A DNA stretch of 64,000 bases. Source: Psococerastis gibbosa (taxonomy: Eukaryota; Arthropoda; Insecta; Psocodea; Psocidae). The notes below the pieces were generated by a model that had not been told where the DNA came from, did not search any database, and was given only the letters and a program-made list of their open reading frames with translations. Numbering within the stretch: the first letter of the stretch is position 1; each line of letters begins with the position of its first letter. This document shows, piece after piece, positions 1 to 9,326 of this stretch. The stretch covers positions 23,870,001 to 23,934,000 of the forward strand of contig OZ020484.1 of assembly GCA_963971405.1 (NCBI GenBank). The letters run 5' to 3'. Made by a program: the position numbers and the translations under genes.

Positions 1-240
1 TTTTGTGAACCTACATGCCGAATTTTATAAAAATCGACCGAGTAGTTTGCCGGGAAATCGACGCACAGACAGACAGATAGAGCGACAGACAGAGCGACAG
101 CGTGAGAGACAGACAGACATTTCGTAAAAACCACTTTTTTGGTTCCTGGGACCTCAAAACATGTAAATCCGTTGAAATCTCTGAATCGAAAATTTGGACC
201 ATCACAACAAAGCTTTTCTTATACTACGTATAAATTGGAA
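1..240 (+). repeat. Family A repeat, 3' part
   Basis: This is the 3' end of an interspersed repeat seen six times in the window (also 5370-6185, 19372-19690, 33497-34795, and inverted at 49451-49960 and 60749-61260). All copies carry a GTGAACCTACATGCC-like block, then AGTAGTTTGCC, a run of ACAGACAGAC units, a T-rich block with TTTTTTGGTTCCTG, GACCATCACAAAGCTTT and a final TACTACGTATAAATTGGAAA. The left part is cut by the window edge. There is no reading frame of note. The element class is unknown; the sequence is non-coding and may be the tail of a retroposon. Confidence 0.7.
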
Positions 241-1092
241 AGCAATTGTTACTTATTTTTTTAAAGAGGTTCTAGCTCGATCCGGCCGTGTACCTAGAAC
301 TCGAATATATACATATAGACAAGCATTACAAACATTACCTATAGTATTAATACTTCGATAAGTTCAGTCGAATGGATGGTTATGATCCCCTTACTCATCT
401 AAAGCATGAATCACCTATTAGCTCTCTAGTACCTGCCCACTTTTCCAATTACCATGTCAATGGAATATAAAAGCATAGGATAGAACATTGAATAGTTTTT
501 ATGGGCACTCGGTTAATGTGGTGATCGAGCATGTTGGTTTTACACAAGCAGGGTCAACATTGTGGGTGGATGTGGTTCACTTGTTAGAAAATAAGGCGAC
601 TTTTAACCCCCAGCTGTTTCATGATTGGTCATTTGCCCATAGCAAACGAAACGACTGTGAATAATTAAATTATTTTGTGAATGTCAGGATTTATTTTCTT
701 GTTTTATATATTTCACGGCTTTCGTGCTCTTACAATATTACCTCTGATTCAGGCTTCATTTCATTCTAAAAAATCACTTCTACAAATGGAATAAAACTTG
801 AAACGTGCGTGACTTTCTCAGTTGATTGTTTTGTTTTGCCCGACCAGTGAAGGTTGCCATGTGTCGGCCTGTCTGTTTGGACCATCTCCCTAATTTTTGG
901 CCAAGGACAAGGTGTTAGGCTGTTTGATAAATCAAGAGAAAAATTGTTTCCTGGATTTATGGCGGATTGTGAAAATCTTAAGTTTGGACAGATGACGTTG
1001 AGGAGAGAGGCCTACGATTGTACCGTAGCTTCCTTCTCTCTGCTCAATCTCAAGTATTTATGGTCGGTATAAGGTACTGTAACTATTTCAGC
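241..1092. other. Intergenic DNA, nothing recognised
   Basis: AT-rich sequence with no exon-like reading frame, RNA gene or clear repeat that I can recognise. The short open frame at 854-1072 has no recognisable domain. Confidence 0.5.
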
Positions 1093-1207
1093 TTATATAA
1101 TAAATAAATAAATAAATAAGGACTTTTATTGTTTCTATTACTTAGCCAACCTAGCGGAGTTAGAGCTATAAAGCCCTCTCTTCGCGGGTTCGAATCCCGC
1201 CAAGTCC
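1093..1207 (-). repeat. SINE 3' tail joined to a tRNA-like T arm
   Basis: Positions 1099-1179 match, inverted, the tail of the tRNA-derived SINE described at 57898-58122 (AATAAGGACTTTT, then TTAGCCAACCTAGCGGAGTTAG and AAGCCCTCTC). Directly after it, 1183-1200 can fold as a T arm: stem GCGGG/CCCGC around TTCGAATC. No D arm, anticodon arm or acceptor stem fits around it, so it is not a tRNA gene but a chimeric or rearranged fragment. Confidence 0.55.
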
Positions 1208-2910
1208 AGATTTTTTTAAATCCTCTAATTTTGGTTATAACGAGGAGGTTACCTCTTCAACCTAAGTTAGTTTAATGCCAGTATTATATACCTACAATTT
1301 GATACTGCTTTATAAAAGTTAATGGCAATGCTGTAATACTATTTAACAAGGAATTAGTTGAACTTAAATTGCCTGCTGTGTTAATAGCCATAGTAGCCTC
1401 TTCCCCTGACAATGGGCTCCGCCCTTATTTTTCGATGACTATGAGGCCCATGCCTCTAATGACTATTCACACAGTAGGTAATGTTAGTCCAAATAACCAT
1501 TTGTTAAATATGATTTTGCCTTTAACCACAATGATTGTATTTTGAGCATTGTCGTTTCCCAACAGAACTGTACAATATAGTCGCTTGCTCATTTACCAGA
1601 ACTTGCATCTTGATAGCAATTGGACAGGTTGTGCAGTGGTCAGGTGCATTGTCTGCGTCTACAGATGCTAATCACTCACGTGTCTCAGCCTTGTCAGCCG
1701 CAGTTGTGAAAAATTGAGCATGGACTACGTCATTTGTTATGTTGGACAGACACTGTGTGTTTACGGCCATCATCCCTTGGGACTGCGACGACTTCTCTCA
1801 GCAATATTTTTTTCCAACGGCTGTTTTCAGCATCTCTGCTTTAAGCAACCCTGTTAGCCTGGAGGGGGGAGGGAGTCTGTTTATTAACTTGAGGCACCCC
1901 AAGGACAGACTCCTTCACCTCATGGAGAAGGGGAGAAGAATTTGCTCACAATTTGTATTCTTCAAAAACTTGAATTCAAAATTATAAGTTTCAAGGTGGT
2001 TTTTAGGTACCGTATATAAAAAGAGCTTGTAAACCAATTACAATGAGTGTAGATGATACCAGTACCGATAGGAACGAATTGGTGTAGGTATGAGAACATT
2101 GAAAATACCATTGAAATGAGATAGAACATCGAACTGTGAATGTATCGTAAATGAAAATATCGTACCATAAATGGCGTTGTTGGTTTAATAAATTTAATTT
2201 CGACTGACATGATTGTGACCTACGTGAATATTCCATGCCCATTGCAGAGACACTATTGAACCGTGTAATTTTCAATTTAATTGCAAACATTTTGATTAAA
2301 GCAATGGATTCATATTTTCAGTGTTACACAGTACTTGGTGTTGTCAACGGTACGACAATGTCAAATAGTCATAGGTCAGCACCTCAACAGAACCTTTGTT
2401 TTTTAAATATTAATGTAACTCCCAGTAAGACGTAAGCACTTACTGTACGTACTTTAAAAATAGGATGTCTTTCATTGCTTTATTTTCCCCGTTAATTTAC
2501 CTAGGTATAGTCTATGAAGAATGAGTGAATGGATGAGTCTAGTATTCAATGTAGGAGATATGGGCAATTTGCTTATTTCTCCAGCTTACAGAGCTAACAT
2601 TCCTTCATTAAAAATATTATTAGTTATATTGTAATTATATTTAGGAAAAATTTGTGTTAAAAAGTAATATAAATTAAGTTAATCTTAATTTTTCATGAGC
2701 CATGAACATGTGTTTAGACAAACCTCCCAGTTTTGAACTTTATCAATTATTGTATTTTTCTCCATCGCATAATAAATAATTATAAAAATAAATAAAAATA
2801 AAAAGATAAAAAAGCTTTTTTCTAATTTCCGGTGTGCCCTGCTCTTCTCCAAGTCATTCAATAAGAGGTGGTACCTGAAATTCAAAAAAATATATCTCTC
2901 CTATATACAT
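1208..2910. other. Intergenic DNA with one repeat fragment
   Basis: No gene seen. The stretch at about 1880-1945 (ACTTGAGGCACCCCAAGGAC, then ACTCCTTCACCTCATGGAGA) resembles 10105-10157, so it is a fragment of a dispersed repeat. The remainder is AT-rich and unassigned; its small open frames overlap on both strands and carry no domain. Confidence 0.45.
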
Positions 2911-3057
2911 TGCTACATTTTCTGGCCATGCTTCGGATGGCATGTAAAGCAGGCGGTCCCGGATCCTCCTAGTTGAGTGTAAGAGATGGCTTTATAGCCC
3001 TAACTCCGCTAGGTTGGTTTATTAATAGAACAAAAAGTCCTTATTTATTTAATTTTA
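2911..3057 (+). repeat. tRNA-derived SINE, 5'-truncated
   Basis: Matches the body and tail of the SINE at 57898-58122: CTGGCCATGCTTCGG, GGCATGTAAAG, GTTGAGTGTAAGAGATGGCT, CCCTAACTCCGCTAGGTTGG and AAAAAGTCCTTATTTATTTA. The tRNA-like head with the A and B boxes is missing. Confidence 0.75.
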
Positions 3058-4449
3058 TAAAGAACTTATATATTGCACCTTTTAACCTTTGAGTCGTTTG
3101 AATCTATTCTTGACTTGGCCTGAATTAAATATAAATAATCTCATCTATGCTAAATTATATGCGTTTCTAATCATTATTATTATTTATTAATTAATGAAAT
3201 ATGCACATAATATATATGGTAATCGAAGTTTTGCAATTTTAAGTGCATCCTCACAAACCCCTTCTCTTCCAAATAATTCCTATTGACTTGATTATGCTAC
3301 GTAAGTTTGAGCGATGAGAACATAATATGCAGTTCCATCTAGGTCTGAAGACCAAGTGCATTCCGTGCTCGACACTCTGTAATTACGATGGTCGGTACCC
3401 TCAGTATGACTACTAAATCAAGGCTCATACTCAAGTTCATCTATACCTAACATCATCACATTGGGAAAACTTGTCCCTCCTTCCAAATGTTGAGAATTGT
3501 TTTTTAATGATTGGTTTTCTAATGCTTTACTTTTACTTTCCGATATTTTCTGACTGCTACATCAGCCTACAAGCTACTAGTATAACGTCCTACTGGTAGC
3601 AAAAATACAGTATGCTACCGAAACTAAAACCACATTAATCAAACAAATGACAAACACATGCACAATACAGTACCTATCTCCATAACTTTCCTGCACAGTA
3701 CAATAAACAAATACTAATGGTCTATCTAATTAGAAGATTCACATGACAAACCTTTCATTTATACTTTAATTTTGCTTCTTAAGTGGCCATTTTAAAGAGG
3801 TTCAATCCTAAATCGGACTGATTTTTGTGTATTTATTGTGTATTTGTGTACCTACTCACGGAACTATGAAAACTTTCAAAAGTTTAAATGACATATAAAA
3901 ACTATTAGAGTTCGGGGTGATCCAGGGGTTAACATACCCTTAAAATAGATTGAAATAATTAAACTTGCCTAGCCGAAATTCTGTAAATTTTGTGGACGCT
4001 GTGAATTCCGTGTTCGCTACTGTCTAGTTCTTCCGCTCAATCGCTCTAATTCTTGGGATGTTATCATCAGAAAACGTTTAGATAGGGAGATGAGACTGGT
4101 CGTGGGTTTGGTGGTAGTATTAATTAGCATTATGCAACACAAATAAGAAATGCAGTCAGTCGTTCAGGAAGAAAAATTCCAGCACGAACCGATCAACGAA
4201 GCTCCTAACTACTACAGTGTACATTTCCGTGGAAACTGTAAATTGATCTCATCTGCTATCAAAATTAATTGGCTTTATTTCCATTTCAACTTCTACTTTG
4301 ACAAACTCAGTGCTAGGACTGAGCTGCAGGCTACAAGCGGTGGCGAATGTAACGAATAAACAGTCCCTGACCAAGCAGAGGCATATTCGGAAAGTGTGGT
4401 GGCAAGTCTGATGGTGCAGGCTTGTGTAGAAAAAGTTACAGTAGCTCGA
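3058..4449. other. Intergenic DNA, nothing recognised
   Basis: AT-rich with no convincing exon. The open frame at 4150-4359 (69 codons) has no recognisable domain or splice context. The last 100 bases may belong to the LINE-derived element that follows. Confidence 0.45.
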
Positions 4450-4816
4450 GGATGACTATGTGACGGGGCGAATAGTTGCCATCACTTAATAAGCAACCAA
4501 TATCAGGGCACTCTTTTGGCTTGGGGTTGTTGGGAAACTGGCCCCGAAGGCGGAACTCAATGAAGAGTCAACGGCATAATGATGTAGAAAGCAACGGGAA
4601 CCCACTGCATTCTACCACTACTTTACTACTGTTCTACACTTTCTACACATTTTACCACTATGCAACCACTATTCCTTAGTACAGTCATCATGAGTTCATG
4701 ACTTCCCTTTGGGGAGTTCTAAGTACGGTACCTACGTGTTTACAATTGCAGTGATGCTCACTAATCTTCGATAGAAGGGGCATTTGAAGAAGTAGTACTA
4801 AAAAAAATAAAAGGAA
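4450..4816 (+). mobile_element. Internally deleted LINE derivative (non-autonomous retroposon)
   Basis: The 3' end (4767-4785, AATCTTCGATAGAAGGGGCA, then TTTGAAGAAG and an A-rich tail from 4800) is the same as the 3' end of the coding LINE fossil at 52207-52540 (AATCTTCGATAGAAGAGGCA). The upstream 300 bases (GGAAACTGGCCCCGAAGGCG, GCAACGGGAACCCACTGCAT, CACTACTTTACTACTGTTCT) do not match the RT-end region of that fossil and look like a 5' leader. The simplest reading is a LINE that lost its centre and kept both ends, so that it could still be copied by the parental enzyme. The left border is approximate. Confidence 0.5.
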
Positions 4817-5369
4817 AGGGGAAAAGTAGTCTATTCTTCTTCTTTTAATGCCACTTCCAACAAAGAATGGTGACCATCACCATGTCCATCACAGCATCGC
4901 ATGCACTTAAATTTATTAATTCTTTCAGAGCCCACAAATTCCATAATACACACCGCTAGAAGCTCAGCTATAGAAAATACTATAGCCTATATAGCAAAAT
5001 ATGATTTTTAAAAAGAACATTTTATTTACGAACGTTTTAACATCTCTTCCTCGTCGTCAGGTTATGCAGACGACCTCTTTAATAGTTCAATATAAAACAT
5101 AAATGATTACATGCATGCGATATACTTATAGGCATAATAGAAGAGAGTGTACGTAGGTGCATTATTGCATAGGTAGATGCTCGCTGCTTCTTTCAGATGT
5201 CAATTAGAAGTTGACACTGCCGGCCATATAAACGGAAATGGTTACCTGGATAATGTAAACCTTCATGTGGTTAATAATGTTTATTATGCAAAAATTTACC
5301 GTTGCTTGCTTACCCACTTCCGGAATGGGGCTTAAATGTTATTTCACCTCTTTTGCCCAATACTTCTTA
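4817..5369. other. Intergenic DNA, nothing recognised
   Basis: No exon or clear element seen. A short segment at 5040-5080 (TCTTCCTCGTCGTCAGGTTA) is less AT-rich than its surroundings, but I could not assign it. Confidence 0.4.
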
Positions 5370-6185
5370 AAGAACCGGTCCGAGTTTACTCGAACATGCT
5401 TTCCAATTTATCAATTAGTATATAGAGAACATGAGTAATTTTATGGTATATAATTTCCCTATGGTTAAATTTCGGATATCTCGGGGGGGGGGGGGGTGTC
5501 CACCTGACGTCACTGGAGGTGAGGTCAATTCTAGATAGGTCAGACCAATGCATTACCACACAGTGATAATGGCAATAAAAAATAATTAATTTTCTATGAT
5601 TTTTACAAAAAATACTTTTTTTTGCACAAAACCAAATATTTTTTGGGAAAGCAACCTACCCGGTTTCGTTACTCAATTTAACACCTAAAACATGTAGGTA
5701 GAAATCATCGATGGAAAGGTTTCACAGAAAAATTATTTTTTAGTCATTTTTCATGAAAATTTAGTTATTTTTATTTTTTGACCCCCAGAAGCAAACTATC
5801 AAGGGGCAAGCGACTCCCCGCATTTTAACAACATTAGTAATGGCTACAATATACGTGAATTTAAAAGAAATCGTTGAAGCCGTTTTGGAGAAATAAGTTT
5901 TTTACACGTTTTTTTGGAGTTTTTTGAGAATAAACCCCCCCCCCCCCAATTGAGTTAGCATAAATAAAAAAAATGGCCTCGAGGTATGATTTTTGCGAAC
6001 CTACATACCAAATTTCATACAAATCGACTGAGTAGTTTGCCCTGAAATCGATGAACAGACAGAGCGACAGACAGACAGACATTTCGTAAAAAAACTCTTT
6101 TTTGGGTTCCTGTTGAAATCTCGGAGTCGGAAATTTTGACCATCACAAAGCTTTCCTTATACTACGTATAAATTGGAAAGCAATA
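5370..6185 (+). repeat. Family A repeat, near full length
   Basis: This is the clearest copy of family A. It starts with AAGAACCGGTCCGAGTTTAC and ends with TATACTACGTATAAATTGGA. The same start occurs at 33497. In between are a G14 run (5485), GTGTCCACCTGACGTCACTG, a C-rich run (5934-5947), the AGACAGAC microsatellite (6056-6080) and the CACAAAGCTTT block. No coding capacity is seen. About 800 bases appears to be the usual length. Confidence 0.65.
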
Positions 6186-6316
6186 GTGTGTAAGCTTTAC
6201 CAGAACACAATACCAAGGCTAGTTTTTCGAATGTTGAAAAGACGTAGTCATATTTAAGATAAGCACCAATTCATTAGTCTTATAATCACTTAACTAAACC
6301 ACACTTTATGACTGCA

Positions 6317-6980
6317 ACCTACTACAGTGCCGGATTAACCCCTGGGGGGGGGGCACAAGATATCGGGGGGGCCGTGGGTGTAAACCAGAGGCGGACGAGA
6401 TGGTCCCAGGCCTCATAAAAGGGGGAGGCACTAGTCAGTGGCGTAACGATAGGTTTTCTAAGGTGTGGTATAATTTGGTGCCTCTGCACTCATTTACATA
6501 AAAGTTGCTCAGGAGACAGAGGGCTGAAATATTGAGGTTTTCCACAAATTGAGAGTAAGAAAGCTTACCTACATATTACAAAGAATCAATACAATTGTGG
6601 GCAAGGGGGGCCCGGGGAATTTTTTTGAAAAATAGGGCTGAAATAGTGAGGTTTTGCGCATTTTGAGTGTTGTAACACTTAGATTTTAGAGGCAAAGAAT
6701 ATAACTGCCTTCCGAAGGGGGGAGGGGGGCGATAGCATGTCGCTTCGTCAGCCTCTGGTGCAAGTTTCAAACTCCTCTGAAATTCATAAATCTACCTACC
6801 AGCATTGCAGGAAAAAAAATAATAATAACACTAGGCCTATTTCCCGCCAATTTTAAATCTTTTAATTTCTAATTTTTTAATATTTTAATCTAAAAATATC
6901 TCATTCTGGGGGGGCCGGAATTATAGGCATTTCTGGGGGGGCCCCAAATGCCCATGGGTTAATCCGGCACTGACCTACTA
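6317..6980. mobile_element. hAT-like non-autonomous DNA transposon with perfect 8-bp TSD
   Basis: The element spans 6325-6972 (648 bp). It begins CAGTGCCGGATTAACCC and ends with the inverted GGGTTAATCCGGCACTG. It is flanked by an exact 8-bp duplication, ACCTACTA, at 6317-6324 and 6973-6980, which is the signature of hAT transposition. The CAGTG terminus also fits hAT. Inside are several G runs and no transposase-like frame, so it is non-autonomous. A second hAT-like end, CAGTGGCGTAACGATAGG, starts at 6437 inside it and may be a nested relic (the same end occurs inverted near 45530). Confidence 0.85.
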
Positions 6981-7183
6981 TGTGATGATAAGAAGGTTTA
7001 TTACTGGTGCATTAAAAAATATACATTGCCCAAGTGTCTTCGTATTGTGGTCTAGTAGTACAATACTTTTTTTTTTACTATTTAAATGTAGACCTACTAA
7101 AATACATGAAAATACAGCAAGGTATGCTAGTAATTTTGGTATATTTTTACCTTTATTTCTGGAATAATAATAATGTCGTGAAG

Positions 7184-7350
7184 GACGTTTTTATGAACCC
7201 AGGCCTATTTATAGTGGCCCATTAGTCCCTTGTCCAAAGCCAACGACGCCTAACTAGGAATGCCTGGTTTACATGCTCTCCGAAGCATGGCTAGAGCATG
7301 TAGCAAGTGTGGGACTAGGTAGATCCAAAAACCTTTTGGGTGAAACTCAA
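7184..7350 (-). repeat. SINE fragment inserted in another dispersed repeat
   Basis: 7184-7243 (GAACCCAGGCCTATTTATAG, then TTGTCCAAAGCCAACGA) resembles 46137-46185 and the inverted end of 15720-15790. 7244-7345 matches, inverted, the tRNA-derived SINE: CATGCTCTCCGAAGCATGGC, AAGTGTGGGACT and ACCTTTTGGGTGAAA. The SINE copy is degraded and lacks its AT-rich tail. Confidence 0.5.
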
Positions 7351-7597
7351 AGCCTCTTCCCAAACACTAAATGCCATACTTCTGATATGTGACATAAATT
7401 ATGTACCTAAATAAATATTAATTTATATTGTAAGGCGAGGTTTCCACCGACCGGCTAGGACTAAATACAAATACGGAGACGTGGTAACAGACATTCAAGA
7501 CTTAGGCGGGGTTTCCATAGACCTCGCATTGCAGAATGCAAATGACATTGACGGAAATGTTTGTTTTTCTTTTTATAGAAATCTACAAGCGGAGCTT

Positions 7598-7712
7598 GGG
7601 ACCGCTTCGCGGTCCCGCCCCCCTTGCGCCTGCCGCGGGCGGCAGCTCGCCCCTGCGGGGCCTCGCATTAACGTGGTTCCATTTGGCATTACGCAGCTCG
7701 CCCCTTCGGGGC
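7598..7712. repeat. Cluster of four perfect GC-rich hairpins
   Basis: Four stem-loops follow each other: 7598-7616 (GGGACCGCTTCGCGGTCCC), 7630-7645 (CTGCCG/CGGCAG), 7649-7661 (GCCCC/GGGGC, loop TGC) and 7700-7712 (GCCCC/GGGGC, loop TTC). The last two sit in copies of CAGCTCGCCCC...GGGGC..TCGCAT 51 bases apart. The segment is strongly GC-rich in an AT-rich region. It lies at the left end of the nested insertion. Confidence 0.75.
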
Positions 7713-7775
7713 TCGCATGACTTATGTGAATGCCCCCAAACCCAAACGAAGCAGTTAACAACTATGAAAATTGGT

Positions 7776-8845
7776 TAATTTATACTGCTTCTAATGAGAC
7801 ATTAACAAATCATTTTGGTGGAAGAGGTCAGGCTGTGGAATCCTGTTACTCTATGCATGTAATTTCAAAGGTACACTTTAGACCTGTATTCCTTCAAAAC
7901 GCTGATGGCTATGGCTTACCAAATCACTTGAGCCCGAACGAAGGGGCGGATAGTTAAACTGAATATATCTCTGGAAAGAGTAAGACAGGAGGAAAAGAAC
8001 TAAAGTAGTTTAAAGTTTTCAAAATGATATCAAGACCTCCGAAAACGCGGCCGAAAAAGCCTATTTTCGCTGAAAATCGAAAAATTTGGGCGCACCCCGT
8101 CACGTTTCCACCCCCCAAAGCCGAACCTCTTGCTTGATCACGACAAATTTGGCATGACCTAAAAGAAGAAGAGCGGACAAAGACATAGTTATAAATTAAA
8201 TTAAGATAGGCCTTCTACATCTGCCCAAAAAATTGCTTAACACCCGCCCATGCAATTATAAATAGAAATGCTGGAAATGACTTTTTTCGCCTGATTTTCT
8301 AACAATTTTGTGTTCCACTCGTGTTTAAGGGGTGAAGGGGTAGTTTTGAAATTATGTATGTGTACTCGTTTTAAAGCTTATTTCATACTGCTTCTAATGA
8401 GACATTAAAAATTAATTTCGGTTGAAAACAGCTGGCTGTGGAATTTTTTTACTCTATGGATGTATTTGGAAATGCACCCTTTAAACCGGTATTTCGTCAA
8501 AACAGGGACTGCTTACCAACTCACCTGAGCCCAAACGAAGAGGCGTATAGTAAACCTGAATACATGTCTGAAAAGACTAAGAAAGGTGAAAAAGGACTAA
8601 AGAAGTTTCAAGTTTTCGAATTGATATTAACACCCCCAAAAACGCGGTCGAAAAAGGCCTATTTTCGCTGAAAATCGGAAAATTTGGGCGCACCCCCTCA
8701 CGTTTCCACCCCCCAAAGTCGAACCACTTGCCCAATCACATCATGTATAGCATGGCCTGAAAGAAGAAGAATGGACGAAGACAGTGATGTAATTTAAGTT
8801 AAGGTAGGCCCAAATGTCAGGCTAAAACATTGCGTTGAACCCTCA
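7776..8845 (+). repeat. Two direct copies of a unit of about 450 bases
   Basis: Copy 1 runs from about 7776 to 8240 and copy 2 from about 8380 to 8845, spaced 603 bases. Shared blocks include ACTGCTTCTAATGAGACATT (7784 and 8387), AAGCCTATTTTCGCTGAAAA, TTTGGGCGCACCCC and CACGTTTCCACCCCCCAAAG. The copies have diverged by point changes and small gaps. Neither holds a sustained reading frame. Confidence 0.75.
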
Positions 8846-9326
8846 AATGCTTTCTTATGGGATTTTTCGAACCGATTATCGCTCCTGTACCTGATCAGGT
8901 TCAATTTTTAAGGTTCGGCCCTACACGAAAACCATGTCCCGATTTTTCTCTAAATTTTGAGTGTATCCGCAAGTTTCTGGTGCCAGTGGGTCCCGAGTTA
9001 TGGCGAGTCAAAAAAGTGTCCACATACATACATACATACATACTCACGCGGGAAAGTGGTTTGATTTTTATAAAGATAGATTAAAATGTTTGTAATTAAC
9101 ATATCCCATGACGCCATTTTTTAATTTTCGTTTGTTTGTTTGTGATTTTACTGTATGATCATTGATCAATTTTAACTATGGCATAGAGTAAAACAAACAT
9201 TTCCGCCAATGTCATTTGCATTCTGCAATGCGAGGTCGGTGGAAACCCCGCCTAAGTCTTGAATGTCTGTTACCACGTCACCGTATTTGGATTTAGCCCT
9301 AGCCGATCGGTGGAAACCCCGCCTAA

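Larger units (their letters stand above)
7585..9078. mobile_element. Nested 1.5-kb insertion of unknown class
   Basis: Comparison with the uninterrupted copy at 47548-47923, where TTTTTATAGAGATCTATTAA runs through the centre, shows where it entered. Here TTTTTATAGAAATCT stops at 7584, and TTTTTATAAAGATAG with ATTAAAATG resumes at 9066, so a duplication of about 14 bases flanks the insert. The insert starts with a GC-rich hairpin cluster, holds two direct copies of a unit of about 450 bases spaced 603 bases apart, and ends with (CATA)n at about 9023-9042 followed by CTCACGCGGGAAAGTGG. There is no long reading frame. A microsatellite tail favours a retroposon, but I cannot name the family. Confidence 0.6.
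7431..9326. mobile_element. PIF/Harbinger-like foldback element carrying a nested insertion
   Basis: The ends are GGCGAGGTTTCCACCGACCG (7434) and the inverted CGATCGGTGGAAACCCCGCC (ending 9323). The arms stay complementary for about 140 bases and include GGTAACAGACATTCAAGACT and TCGCATTGCAGAATGCAAAT. The flanks are a TAA duplication (7431-7433, 9324-9326), the TWA target typical of PIF/Harbinger. The related copies at 47548-47923 and 62546-62935 are only 376-390 bp, so about 1.5 kb (roughly 7585-9066) is a later insertion in the centre. Confidence 0.8.

Noticed and set aside
1180-1207. tRNA gene
   Set aside because: Only a T arm can be formed; D arm, anticodon arm and acceptor stem are missing.
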